Positions 8,785 through 17,866 of a DNA stretch of 64,000 bases are shown in pieces. Source of the DNA: Ectothiorhodospira shaposhnikovii (GTDB lineage: Bacteria > Pseudomonadota > Gammaproteobacteria > Ectothiorhodospirales > Ectothiorhodospiraceae); contig NZ_JAJMLZ010000002.1 of assembly GCF_022227765.1 (NCBI RefSeq), forward strand, positions 124,001 through 188,000. Reading direction: 5' to 3'. A program made the translations under genes and the position numbers. Position 1 is the first letter of the stretch, and each line of letters begins with the position of its first letter. The notes below the pieces were generated by a model. That model saw only the letters and a list, made by a program, of their open reading frames with translations, did no database searches and had not been told where the DNA came from.

Positions 8785-9999
8785 TCAGCTCCCCAGCAAA
8801 CGCTCGGCGATGCGAAAGCCCGCCGCGTAGGTGCCGATGGCCGAACCCAGGGTCGTGAACAGGAATACCAGCAACACCCGCGAAACCCGGTTCCTCCACC
8901 AGCCCCGCAAGTGGGCGGTGTCCTGTCGCAGTCGGGAGAAATCCCCCACCGTGGGCTTGCGCAGGAAGGTTTCCACCGCCGCGGCCACGAAACCGACCCC
9001 GATGGTGGGATTGAGGGAGGTGAGCGGCGCGGCCAGGGCGGCCGTGATCACGGTGATCGGATGCCCGCCGGCAATCAGGCCGCCGATGCCGGCCAGGGTG
9101 CCGTTGATGAGCACCCAGTCCCTCACCAGCTGCCAGCCCAGATCCGGATTACGGCTGAAACCCAGGATGAAGCCCGATATCACCAGGGCCACGATCAGCC
9201 AGGGCAGAACCTTGGGCCACAGGGCGGGGAGGGGCTCCTGATCCAGCCGCTGGATCAGCGCCGCCGGAGATTCAGTGGCGGTGCCGACCAGGGCCTGGCG
9301 GATGCCCTGCAGATGACCCGCCCCCACCACGGCCAGGATGTGCCGGTATTGCCCTTCCCGGGCCTCCTGTCGGAGACGGGCGGCCATGTACTCATCCCGT
9401 TCCTGGATCAGGGGCGTGTAGAGGGCCCGGGATTCCTCGGCGAACTGGGTGAAGGTGGATTCCAGCACGTCACCCTGCTTGAGGCGCTCGATTTCCTCCT
9501 CCGAGATCTTTTCCTTGCTCACCACGCTGGCCATCAGGCCCGTGAACAGGTTCATGCGCCGCCACCAGGGGACGTTGCGGTAGCAGCGCTTGAGGGTGGT
9601 GCCCACTTCCCGGTCGATGAGCAGTACGGGCAGGTGAGCGGCACGGGCCTCGTCAATGGCTGCCCGCATCTCGGCACCGGGCTCGATGTCGAACTGCTCT
9701 GCCAGGCGCTGCTGATAGGCCCCCAGGGCCAGGCTGGCGGTCACCATGGGGACCTTGCCCTGGCGCAACACCTGGAACAGATTCATCCGCGACAGGGCGT
9801 CCGGATCCAGAATGGCATGATGGCGACTGGGACACAGCTCCACCGCCACCGCATCGAAATCCCCGCTCCGCAGCAACCGGCTCACGGTATCGGCGGACAC
9901 CCGGGAGACATGGGCGGTACCCAATACCGTAATCCGGGTACCATCAAGGGTCAGGGTGAACCGGGGTTCATCCGCGGAAGAAGCGACTTGAAGATCCAT
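8785..9999 (-). CDS. TraB/PrgY-family membrane protein
   Basis: The 404-residue protein opens with the TraB-type block ITVLGTAHVSRVSA and continues VAVELCPSRH and LLIDREVGTTLKR. The C-terminal third is hydrophobic with about four membrane helices (VLPWLIVALVISGFILGF, GTLAGIGGLIAGG, VLLVFLFTTLGSAIG). This is the TraB/PrgY layout, in which plasmid members block pheromone activity; chromosomal bacterial members have no established function, although the fold is related to TIKI/GumN-type metalloproteases. It follows the pentapeptide gene on the same strand at a 94-bp gap that holds GC-rich hairpins. Confidence 0.85.
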   Translation of the reverse strand: MDLQVASSADEPRFTLTLDGTRITVLGTAHVSRVSADTVSRLLRSGDFDAVAVELCPSRHHAILDPDALSRMNLFQVLRQGKVPMVTASLALGAYQQRLAEQFDIEPGAEMRAAIDEARAAHLPVLLIDREVGTTLKRCYRNVPWWRRMNLFTGLMASVVSKEKISEEEIERLKQGDVLESTFTQFAEESRALYTPLIQERDEYMAARLRQEAREGQYRHILAVVGAGHLQGIRQALVGTATESPAALIQRLDQEPLPALWPKVLPWLIVALVISGFILGFSRNPDLGWQLVRDWVLINGTLAGIGGLIAGGHPITVITAALAAPLTSLNPTIGVGFVAAAVETFLRKPTVGDFSRLRQDTAHLRGWWRNRVSRVLLVFLFTTLGSAIGTYAAGFRIAERLLGS

Positions 10000-10093
10000 G
10001 CAGGGTGTCCAGGGCGTGAAACGGAAGACGGCCCCGACGGGGCCGGGGTCGTCACCATAGCAGGGTGACCGGGGTTAGACCATCCTCGGCGAG

Positions 10094-11020
10094 TCAGGGC
10101 TCCAGACACGTCCCCACGGAACCGGCGGCACAGATCCTGCCGTCCACCCAGACCGCCCGTCCGAGGTTGGCGCCGGAGAGGTCCGCCCCGCTCAGGTCGG
10201 CACCCCGCAGATCGGCATAGCTCAGATCCGCTCCCGTCAGTCGTGCCCGGATCAGGCGGGCCTCCACCAGGATCGCCCCGGTGAGTCGGGCCTCGCTCAG
10301 ATCCGAGTCCGTGAGGCGGGTCTGGCGCAGGTCGGCATAGCTCAGGTCCGCACCGACCAGGCGGACCTGCTCCAGACGCCCGGCAAGCAGGTCCGCATTG
10401 CTGAGCACGGCCCCACTCAGGTCGGCCCCGCGCAGGTCGATCCCCACCATGCGGCAATAACTCCAGTTCACCCCGGGCGCGGCGGGGGCCAGACAATCCG
10501 GTGGCGGCGGGGGCGGCGCGCGCCCCGACGAAGCCACCCACAGCCCGGCCAGCAGGAGCACTCCCAGCACCCCGCCCACGCCCCAGACCACCCAGGGCCT
10601 GGGAGGACGGTCACGGGCAGGTCGTTCCAGAAGCTCCGCCCTTTGCTGGCGGAAACTCAGGATCTCGGCCGGTTCGGGCCGACGGCGATCCTGACTTGCG
10701 CGGGCTTCCAGGGGCACCTCGTCCTCCCCTTCCGGCATCTGCGCGCGCCGCTCCCGCAGGCGTTCATCCTCCCGCAGACGGGCCTGCAGGAGCCGCAATC
10801 GGCCTTCCGGCGAGTGGGTATCCAGCAATTCCTCGGGCACCAGATGGGGGTGCTCGGCGATGCACTTCCAGTGCTCGCCGTCGGTGCTGATCTGATCCTC
10901 GATATCCAGGCGACCCAACAGCAGGTAACGGGATACCAGGCGACCGGGATGGGGACCGCTGACCCGGCCGTCGCGGCGCGTGAACCACAACTGGTGACCA
11001 CTGTCCTTGGAGGCGTCCAT
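10094..11020 (-). CDS. GYF-like domain, membrane helix and pentapeptide-repeat protein
   Basis: Three parts are visible. An N-terminal stretch of about 55 residues (LWFTRRDGRVSGPHPGRLVSRY) resembles the GYF_2/DUF4339 fold that reads flexible peptides. After a charged linker comes one membrane helix (WVVWGVGGVLGVLLLAGLW). The C-terminal 110 residues are consecutive pentapeptide repeats of the A(D/N)LxX type, predicted to form a right-handed quadrilateral beta-helix in the periplasm. The start used is MDASKDSG; an in-frame ATG 54 bp upstream is possible and neither has a convincing ribosome-binding site. It is the last gene of a probable operon behind two Slp lipoproteins. Function unknown. Confidence 0.7.
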   Translation of the reverse strand: MDASKDSGHQLWFTRRDGRVSGPHPGRLVSRYLLLGRLDIEDQISTDGEHWKCIAEHPHLVPEELLDTHSPEGRLRLLQARLREDERLRERRAQMPEGEDEVPLEARASQDRRRPEPAEILSFRQQRAELLERPARDRPPRPWVVWGVGGVLGVLLLAGLWVASSGRAPPPPPPDCLAPAAPGVNWSYCRMVGIDLRGADLSGAVLSNADLLAGRLEQVRLVGADLSYADLRQTRLTDSDLSEARLTGAILVEARLIRARLTGADLSYADLRGADLSGADLSGANLGRAVWVDGRICAAGSVGTCLEP

Positions 11021-11083
11021 GGGGGAGATATTGACGCCGGAGGCACCGGCAACGCAAGCCGCAAGGCGGCCCATGGGGCCGGG

Positions 11084-11623
11084 TCAGTTCCTGAAGATCA
11101 CACCGATGCCGATGTTGAAGCAGGGACCGGCAGGGGCCGGCGCGACCAGTTCCCGGGGCCAGAGGTGGAATTCCTCCACCGCCACAAGGGGATAGAGGTA
11201 GGGCGATTCCCCGACCTTGCCCGATACCGTGCCCTCGATCCGGCCGGTCACGGTCAGGCGCCGGCCGGGCTCGAAGTCCACGGTCTCCAGATAGCCGGGA
11301 ACATGGGCCAGGAACCGGCCCTGGGGCATGCGGGTGGTCGCGGGGCCCTGGCCGCGGTCGAGGGGATAGCCCAGCACCTCGAACTCGGTGACGTCCGCCA
11401 GATTGCGGGCATGGACGATGACTCCACCCCACAGCACCCGGGTACCGGCCGGCACCCCGGCATCCCGGACCGCCGCCACCGGTGTCAGGTCGGCATCCAC
11501 CCCACCGGCATCGAAACGGGGGCCGGTGGCGCAACCGGCAAGGAACAGCAGGAACGACATCGGCAGCCACCACGGGAGCACTCCCCGGGGCGACGTTTTC
11601 CTGGCAAGGGCATCATGCATCAT
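11084..11623 (-). CDS. Slp-family outer-membrane lipoprotein (second copy)
   Basis: A lipoprotein signal with lipobox FLAGCATG precedes a domain with VLWGGVIVHARN, FEVLGYPLD, GRFLAHVPGYLE and LTVTGRIEGTV, the conserved order of the Slp starvation-inducible lipoprotein family. The start at 11623 overlaps the upstream stop (TGATG), suggesting coupled translation; an ATG 12 bp further up is also in frame. It is a paralogue of the gene at 11,623-12,177 and matches it along the whole domain. Slp proteins are periplasm-facing outer-membrane lipoproteins of unclear function, linked to stress and starvation. Confidence 0.85.
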   Translation of the reverse strand: MMHDALARKTSPRGVLPWWLPMSFLLFLAGCATGPRFDAGGVDADLTPVAAVRDAGVPAGTRVLWGGVIVHARNLADVTEFEVLGYPLDRGQGPATTRMPQGRFLAHVPGYLETVDFEPGRRLTVTGRIEGTVSGKVGESPYLYPLVAVEEFHLWPRELVAPAPAGPCFNIGIGVIFRN

Positions 11624-12177
11624 CAGTACCGCCATGGCCGGTAATAGGGGTGATGGAAGGGATACCAGGGATCATACAATGGAGAATGGAAGGGTGGCGG
11701 ATAATGGTAATAGGGATCGCGAACCGGCACCGGCCGCGGGGCCCACAGGTGGGTGCCGATGGTCCGGACCAGGGGGAAGGCATACCGGTACTCACCGATG
11801 GGTCGATGCACCACCCCGTCCAGTCGACCGGTGACGGTGAACTCCCTGCCCTCGGCATGGACCACCGGGTCCAGAAAACCCTGGACATGGGCCAGAAAAC
11901 GCCCCTCGCTCGCATCCACTTCCCGGGGGCGCCCCCGCCCGTCCAGGGGTCTGGCCACCACTTCCACCAGGGTGTGATCCGGACGGTTCTCCACCGCGGC
12001 GATCACGCCGCCCCAGCGCACCTCCCGTCCCTGCCAGCCCTCGGGGTCGGCCCGCACCACCGAAAGCACCGGGATCTCATCGGGGACATCGGCAATGGCC
12101 GCGGGAGGCCGGGACGCGCAGCCGCTCAGCAGGACACCGCAAAGCAGCAGGACAAACATCCAGATGCCGTATCTCAT
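11623..12177 (-). CDS. Slp-family outer-membrane lipoprotein (first copy)
   Basis: After a lipoprotein signal with lipobox LLSGCASR come the Slp blocks VRWGGVIAAVEN, VEVVARPLDGRG, GRFLAHVQGFLD and FTVTGRLDGVV. The C-terminus is a Tyr/Pro/His-rich tail (DPYYHYPPPFHSPLYDPWY) that is lacking in the second copy. The start MRYGIWMF at 12177 has GAGG about 7 nt upstream. It heads the run of two Slp genes and the pentapeptide gene. The tail might bind metal or the cell wall, but nothing proves either. Confidence 0.85.
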   Translation of the reverse strand: MRYGIWMFVLLLCGVLLSGCASRPPAAIADVPDEIPVLSVVRADPEGWQGREVRWGGVIAAVENRPDHTLVEVVARPLDGRGRPREVDASEGRFLAHVQGFLDPVVHAEGREFTVTGRLDGVVHRPIGEYRYAFPLVRTIGTHLWAPRPVPVRDPYYHYPPPFHSPLYDPWYPFHHPYYRPWRY

Positions 12178-12293
12178 GGACCTCACCTCACGCACGGGCA
12201 ATCTCCGCCACGGCCGGCATACCCGGTACAGGCCGACATGGCGTTAGAATCCGTGTTTCCTTCGACAGCCCAGCGGCAGAAACATTCCCCGTC

Positions 12294-14795
12294 ATGCCCC
12301 ACCCTCCCCAGCCCATTGATACCGTCCTGCCCCAGGTCATGCAGGCCCTTGCCGAGCAGGGTGCCGCCGTGCTGCAGGCCCCGCCGGGGGCCGGCAAGAC
12401 CACCCGGGTGCCCCTGGCGGCCCTGCATGCCCCCTGGTGCACCGGCACCATCCTGATGCTGCAGCCACGACGGCTGGCCACCCGGGGCGCGGCCCGGTTC
12501 ATGGCCGAATTGCACGGGGAGGCGGTGGGCGAAACCATCGGCTATCAGACCCGGCTGGAGCGCCACGTCGGTCCCCGCACCCGGGTGCAGGTGATCACCG
12601 AAGGCATTCTCACCCGCCGCCTGCAGCAGGACCCCGCCCTGGAGGGGGTGAGCCTGGTGATCTTCGATGAATTCCATGAACGCAACCTGGCTTCGGATCT
12701 GGGATTGGCCCTGTGCCTGCAGTCCCGGGGCCTGCTGCGGGAGGATCTGCGAATACTGGTGATGTCCGCCACCCTGGACGTGGCCCCGGTGGCCCGGCTC
12801 ATGGGCGACGTACCGGTGATCCATAGTGAGGGACGCCGATTCCCGGTGGACATCCGTCACCTGGAACCGTCGCGACGGGGTCATGCCGATCTGGAAGCCC
12901 GGATGACCACGACCCTGCGGCAGGTGCTGACGGAGGAAACCGGCAGCGTGCTGGCCTTCCTGCCCGGACAGCGGGAGATCGAGCGGGTGGCCCAGGCCCT
13001 GGACGGCACCGACCTGCCCACGGACGTGAACATTCACCCCCTCTACGGCAACCTGCCCCCGGAAGCCCAGCAGGCGGCCATCGCCCCCTGCCCCGCCGGA
13101 CGCCGCAAGGTGGTGCTCACCACCGACATCGCCGAAACCAGCCTGACCATCGACGGCGTGCGGGTGGTGGTGGACAGCGGCCTGGCCCGGCGGCCCCGGT
13201 TCGACCCCGCGTCCGGTCTGACCCGACTGGAGACGGTTCGCATCAGTCGCGCCTCGGCCGTCCAGCGCAGCGGGCGGGCGGGCCGCCTGGAACCGGGCGT
13301 GTGCCTGCGCCTGTGGACCACCAGTGACGAAGCCGCCATGCCGGAACACAGTCCGGCGGAGATCCTGGAAGCGGATCTGGCCCCCCTGGCCCTGGAACTG
13401 GCCCGCTGGGGCGCCGATGCCGGGGAACTGGCCTGGCTGGACCCGCCGCCGACGGCGGCACTGGCCCAGGGCCGTGATCTGCTGCAGAGACTGGGGGCGC
13501 TGGACGATGACGGACGCCTGACCGCCCACGGCGAGGCCATCGCCGCCCTGGGGACCCATCCCAGGCTCGCTCATCTGATGCTCGGTGGTCGCCGTCTGGG
13601 ACTGGACACCCTGGCCTGCCGGTTGGCGGCCCTGCTGGAGGAACGGGACATTCTCGGCGGCCTGGACGGCCCCGCCGAGGCGGACGTGCACCTGCGACTG
13701 GAAGCCCTGGAGGGTCGCGGCGTGCCCGGTCACCGGGTCCACCGGGGTAGTCGGGAACGGGTGCTGCGACAGGCCCGGCGCTTTGCCGCCGCCCTGGCGC
13801 GCCGCCCCTCGCCCCCGTCCGAGGGGCTGGCCCCGCCCCGGGAACCCGCCGGACTGCTGCTGGCGCTGGCCTATCCGGACCGGATCGGACAACGTCGTCC
13901 CGGCGGCGAGGCCCGTTACCGGCTCTCGGGAGGGCGCGGGGCCGCCTTCAGTCGCCATGAATCCCTCTCCGGCCAGGAATGGATCGTGGTCCCCAACCTG
14001 GACGGTGCCGGACGGGAGGCACGGATCTTTCTGGCCGCGACGCTGGACCGGCAGGACCTGGAGGTCCATCTGGCCCGGCTCATGGAGCGACGGCAACAGG
14101 TGGTCTGGGACGGCCGGGCCGGGGCCGTCACTGCGCGGCAGGACATCCGCCTGGGGGCACTGACCCTGGAGACCCGACCGCTGTCATCACCGGACCCGGA
14201 GCGGATCCGCGCCGCCCTGCTGGAGGGCATCCGGGACACGGGACTGGCCTGTCTGCCCTGGAGCCGGGACACGCAAGGGCTGCGGGAACGGGTGAACTTT
14301 CTGCACCGAACCTTGGGACCCCCCTGGCCGGATCTGTCGGACGCGGTCCTGCTGCAAGGCCTGGAAGATTGGCTGGGGCCCTGGCTGGAGGGCATGAGCC
14401 GGCTGACCCACCTGGACCGCCTGGACCTGACGGCCATCCTGCGCGGCTGCCTGGACTGGCCGCTGCCCCAGGAACTGGACCGGCTGGCCCCCACCCACCT
14501 GTCTCTGCCGGGGGGACAGCGGGTCAGGCTGGATTACGGCCAGGGGGAGGTGCCGGTGCTGGCGGCCCGCCTGCAATGGCTGTTCGGCATGAGGGAAACC
14601 CCCTGCATCGCCGGCGGCCGGGTCCCGCTGCTGGTGCATGTCCTGTCGCCGGCCCAGCGACCGGTCCAGATCACCCGCGACCTAGCCGGTTTCTGGACAC
14701 GGACCTATCCGGACGTGAAGAAGGATCTGAAGGGACGCTATCCCAAACACGCCTGGCCGGACGATCCCCTGGCAGAGATCCCGGGCCGGCGCTGA
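12294..14795 (+). CDS. hrpB: ATP-dependent helicase HrpB
   Basis: The 833-residue protein has the DEAH-type helicase core. Walker A is APPGAGKTT, the DExH box is FDEFHERNL, motif III is MSATLD, motif V is TDIAETSLTIDGV and motif VI is QRSGRAGRL. The family-specific C-terminal HrpB domain is present (PGGQRVRLDYGQG and a closing TYPDVKKDLKGRYPKHAWP). Length is typical of HrpB (about 800-840). Its in vivo RNA or RNP substrate is not well defined. It is divergent from the Slp operon. Confidence 0.93.
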   Translation: MPHPPQPIDTVLPQVMQALAEQGAAVLQAPPGAGKTTRVPLAALHAPWCTGTILMLQPRRLATRGAARFMAELHGEAVGETIGYQTRLERHVGPRTRVQVITEGILTRRLQQDPALEGVSLVIFDEFHERNLASDLGLALCLQSRGLLREDLRILVMSATLDVAPVARLMGDVPVIHSEGRRFPVDIRHLEPSRRGHADLEARMTTTLRQVLTEETGSVLAFLPGQREIERVAQALDGTDLPTDVNIHPLYGNLPPEAQQAAIAPCPAGRRKVVLTTDIAETSLTIDGVRVVVDSGLARRPRFDPASGLTRLETVRISRASAVQRSGRAGRLEPGVCLRLWTTSDEAAMPEHSPAEILEADLAPLALELARWGADAGELAWLDPPPTAALAQGRDLLQRLGALDDDGRLTAHGEAIAALGTHPRLAHLMLGGRRLGLDTLACRLAALLEERDILGGLDGPAEADVHLRLEALEGRGVPGHRVHRGSRERVLRQARRFAAALARRPSPPSEGLAPPREPAGLLLALAYPDRIGQRRPGGEARYRLSGGRGAAFSRHESLSGQEWIVVPNLDGAGREARIFLAATLDRQDLEVHLARLMERRQQVVWDGRAGAVTARQDIRLGALTLETRPLSSPDPERIRAALLEGIRDTGLACLPWSRDTQGLRERVNFLHRTLGPPWPDLSDAVLLQGLEDWLGPWLEGMSRLTHLDRLDLTAILRGCLDWPLPQELDRLAPTHLSLPGGQRVRLDYGQGEVPVLAARLQWLFGMRETPCIAGGRVPLLVHVLSPAQRPVQITRDLAGFWTRTYPDVKKDLKGRYPKHAWPDDPLAEIPGRR

Positions 14796-14803
14796 ACAAC
14801 GGG

Positions 14804-15661
14804 TCAGGACGGGTGCAGGACCAGGGCCTCCACCTCCACCACCTGCTGCTGGGCCCGTTCGATGAGGGAGCGCACCACGCCGGGTTCCAGACCGACCCGC
14901 TCCCAGACCCGGGGGTCGATCGGTGGGGCATCGCCGGGGTCCTGGGTATCCAACTCGGCCATGTGGGCCACGCTGTTGGCAATGTGGACCAGGGCCACCT
15001 CCACGGGATGATCCGTGGCATTCATGGGTTCGTGGTGATAGCGGATGCAGTCCTGAAGCTTTTGCGGCAGATTGAGGCGGGCCGCCAGCGCCCCACCCAC
15101 CTGGGCGTGATCATGACCGAGGATCTTGCGCTCGGCTTCGTGGGGCGGCAGGGTACTCAAATGCTGCAGACCCAGCAGGAAGGCCTCATGGGCCTCGTCC
15201 GGCTCCCGATTGAAGATCAGCAACCGGCCGATGTCATGGAGCAGGCCGGCGATGAACATGGACTCGCCGTGACGCAGGTTCAGGTCTTCGGCCAGGATCC
15301 GGGCGATGAGGCCGCAATAGACACTGTGCCGCCAGAAGGCCTCCATGGACATGAGTTCGTTGGGGATGCGGTCAAAGGCCCGGCCCACGCTGGTGGCCAG
15401 CACCAGATCCCGGATCTGGGAGGTCCCGATCACCGCCACGGCGCGGGTGATGGTCTCCACCCGATGGGACAGACCGTAGAAGGGACTGTTGGCCAGTTGC
15501 AGCAGACGAATGGTCAGGGCCGGGTCCTGGCTGATCAGGCGGCCGATATCCGCCGCCGTGCTGTCCGGGTCATTGACCATGGCATTCAGGCGCACCGCCA
15601 CCGCTGGCAACGAGACCAGTCCCGTGGCTTCTTCCACCAGTTGTTCGATGCTCAGTGACAT
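14804..15661 (-). CDS. HDOD-domain signalling protein
   Basis: The 285-residue protein begins MSLSIEQLVEEATGLVSLPA after a GGGGGTGA ribosome-binding site. It contains the HDOD core ISQDPALTIRLLQLANSPFYG and VAVIGTSQIRDLVL. A degenerate HD-type pair is seen in FIAGLLHDIGRLL and LGHDHAQVGGALAARL, and the cognate YHHEP is present. HDOD proteins usually act as non-catalytic signalling modules in motility, phosphorelay or c-di-GMP circuits. It lies 67 bp downstream of the tail-anchored response regulator on the same strand, so an operon is likely. Confidence 0.88.
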   Translation of the reverse strand: MSLSIEQLVEEATGLVSLPAVAVRLNAMVNDPDSTAADIGRLISQDPALTIRLLQLANSPFYGLSHRVETITRAVAVIGTSQIRDLVLATSVGRAFDRIPNELMSMEAFWRHSVYCGLIARILAEDLNLRHGESMFIAGLLHDIGRLLIFNREPDEAHEAFLLGLQHLSTLPPHEAERKILGHDHAQVGGALAARLNLPQKLQDCIRYHHEPMNATDHPVEVALVHIANSVAHMAELDTQDPGDAPPIDPRVWERVGLEPGVVRSLIERAQQQVVEVEALVLHPS

Positions 15662-15728
15662 GCTCACCCCCGCCGTGGTTGCCCACCTATCATACACCCG
15701 GGAACCCGGGCCGCCATGTCGGCATCGC

Positions 15729-16985
15729 TCATCCCAGCAGGGTCCCCAGCCAGAATGCCAGACCCAGCGCCGCAAGGCCCCCCACCGAAACGATCAACCA
15801 AAGCCGGCGGCGCCGGGCACGGCTGCGCTCCTCTTCCCACCGCGCCACCGATTCCGCACCCTTGCGATCGCTTCTAGAGGTCTCCCCCATGCCGGCGGAG
15901 GGCGTGGGGGCCGGTTGTTCGGCGCCCGCCGACGGCGAAGCCTCCGCCGGCGCCCGGGGAGCCGCTTCGGCGACCTGGGTCATGACCTGAGCCAGCCGCG
16001 CCTCCAGTTGCCGACAACGTTCCTCCAGCTGCTGCTCCCGCTCCCTGTGGGCGCCGCGCAACCGCCCCGCATCCGCCCGGGCCTCGTGCACTTCCTGATG
16101 GGCGGCGGCCAGCGCCTGTTCCAGCTCTTCCAGACGGCGGCTGACACTCAGTAGCTCGTCCTCCGCCTGCAGACGGGCCAGTTCCTCCGCCTTGATCCGG
16201 GCTTCCTGATTGCGTGCCTGACGATCGGGGCCATCCCCTCGCCCGCGGGCCTGAGCCAGTTCCGTGGCCGCCTGCTCCAGGTCCCGGTTCAGACCCTGGA
16301 TACGCGCCTCCAGCTCGTTGTTGCGGGCCTGCTGCTGTTCCAGCGCCGCCGCCAATCGCTGCTCACCGGCACGGGCCGTGGTCAGGGCCTGTTCCTGCTG
16401 CTTCAGACGCACCTGCATTTCCCGTTCATCCGAGGTCTGCTGACGCAGCATCAGCTCGGTGCGCACCTGCTTGAGTTCCTTCTCCAGCTGGTCCCGCGCC
16501 TTGAGCGCCGCCGCGGCCTGACTCAGGGCCTGAGACAGCTGATCACGCAGGGACTGCAGTTCCCCCGCCGGGGCCGGCGCGACCGCCGGGGAGGGAGCCC
16601 CCAATAGTCGCTCCGTGAGCTTGAGCACTTCCTCGCCACGAAACGGCTTTTTCAGCATCTCGTCGGCGCCATGCTCGCGGACCCGTTGCGCGGTGCCCAC
16701 GTCATCCTCGTTGCCGGTCACCACCACCACCGGCAGCTTCCGGATATGCGCATCCTCGCAGTCACGCACCCGCTTGAGCAGGCCGTAACCGTCCAGTCCC
16801 GGCATGGACAGATCGGTGAAGATAGCGGCGATGGCGGGTTCGCCCCGCAGCAGGCGCCAGGCCGCCTCCCCGTCCTCGGCCTCAAGGACTTGATAACGGG
16901 TATTGAGAATCTTGTTCAATGCCTGTCGCATGACCCTGGAATCATCCACGACCAGAATCGTGACTGCATGCGCTGATGAACCCAT
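15729..16985 (-). CDS. Tail-anchored response regulator with long coiled coil
   Basis: Residues about 8-125 form a receiver domain with acidic pocket VVDDS, phospho-acceptor Asp in FTDLSMPGLDGYG, the Thr in VVVTGNED and the Lys in EMLKKPF. Residues about 150-345 are a Gln/Glu/Ala/Arg-rich coiled coil. A Pro/Ala-rich linker follows, and a single hydrophobic helix (LWLIVSVGGLAALGLAFWLG) ends the protein. That makes it a receiver held at the inner membrane by its C-terminus, with no DNA-binding or enzymatic output. AGGAGA precedes the ATG. The downstream HDOD gene is a plausible partner. Confidence 0.82.
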   Translation of the reverse strand: MGSSAHAVTILVVDDSRVMRQALNKILNTRYQVLEAEDGEAAWRLLRGEPAIAAIFTDLSMPGLDGYGLLKRVRDCEDAHIRKLPVVVVTGNEDDVGTAQRVREHGADEMLKKPFRGEEVLKLTERLLGAPSPAVAPAPAGELQSLRDQLSQALSQAAAALKARDQLEKELKQVRTELMLRQQTSDEREMQVRLKQQEQALTTARAGEQRLAAALEQQQARNNELEARIQGLNRDLEQAATELAQARGRGDGPDRQARNQEARIKAEELARLQAEDELLSVSRRLEELEQALAAAHQEVHEARADAGRLRGAHREREQQLEERCRQLEARLAQVMTQVAEAAPRAPAEASPSAGAEQPAPTPSAGMGETSRSDRKGAESVARWEEERSRARRRRLWLIVSVGGLAALGLAFWLGTLLG

Positions 16986-17166
16986 CGATCCTTTCTCCTG
17001 CCCGACATGAGCATTGCTGTTGTTTTAACGGTTGAGTGTAGCGCCTGACACCCCGGGTTGCCCTTCGACTGGTCAGTGCACGGCCTCCTTCCGTCGGTCG
17101 CTTGATCCCTTGCGGCACTCAAGCCATTATCGGTCAGGTCATTTTCGTGCTGAAGGAGAAACCGGC

Positions 17167-17862
17167 ATGACGGAAACCGTCGTCATCACGGGTGCCAATC
17201 GGGGCATCGGACTGATGTTTGCACAGCAGTACGCCGAGGCGGGCGCCCGGGTGCTGGCCGCCTGTCGCCACCCGGAGCAGGCCCGGGAGCTGAGCCGACT
17301 GGCCGCCAAGACCCGGGGCCGGGTCAGCGTACACCCCCTGGATGTCACCAATCCGGCACAGATCCAGGCGCTGGCGGGCATCCTGACGGATACGCCGGTG
17401 GACATCCTGATCAACAATGCCGGCAGCTATGGTCCCGCGAGTGCCTTCGGCGACACGGACGTGGAAGGGTGGCTGGAGACCTTCCGGATCAATACCGTGG
17501 CACCGCTGAAGATCATGGAGGCCCTGGTGGAGCCGGTGGCCTCCGGCCGGCGACGCCTGATGGTGAACATCTCCAGCAAGATGGGCAGCATGGCGGACAA
17601 CGGTTCCGGCGGTTCCTACATCTACCGTTCCACCAAGGCGGCCCTGAATGCCATCACCGTCAGTGCGGCACGCGACCTCGGGGCGCGGGGCATCACGGTG
17701 GTGGCCCTGCACCCCGGCTGGGTGCGGACGGACATGGGCGGCCCCGATGCGGAGATCACCACGGAGCAGAGCGTGACCGCCATGCGTCAGACCATCAGCC
17801 ATCTCACCCTGGTGGACAGCGGCCGGTTCATCGACATCGACGGCAGCGACATCCCCTGGTGA
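17167..17862 (+). CDS. Short-chain dehydrogenase/reductase
   Basis: The 231-residue protein starts MTETVVITGANRGIG after an AAGGAG ribosome-binding site. It shows the cofactor motif TGANRGIG, the NNAG motif (ILINNAGSYG), catalytic Ser in VNISSKMGS and YRSTK in place of YxxxK. The sequence HPGWVRTDMGG is typical of the small C-factor-like or sepiapterin-reductase-like SDR group. The substrate is unknown. It may be cotranscribed with the FKBP gene, whose GTG start lies 4 bp beyond the stop. Confidence 0.87.
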   Translation: MTETVVITGANRGIGLMFAQQYAEAGARVLAACRHPEQARELSRLAAKTRGRVSVHPLDVTNPAQIQALAGILTDTPVDILINNAGSYGPASAFGDTDVEGWLETFRINTVAPLKIMEALVEPVASGRRRLMVNISSKMGSMADNGSGGSYIYRSTKAALNAITVSAARDLGARGITVVALHPGWVRTDMGGPDAEITTEQSVTAMRQTISHLTLVDSGRFIDIDGSDIPW

Positions 17863-17866
17863 CCCG

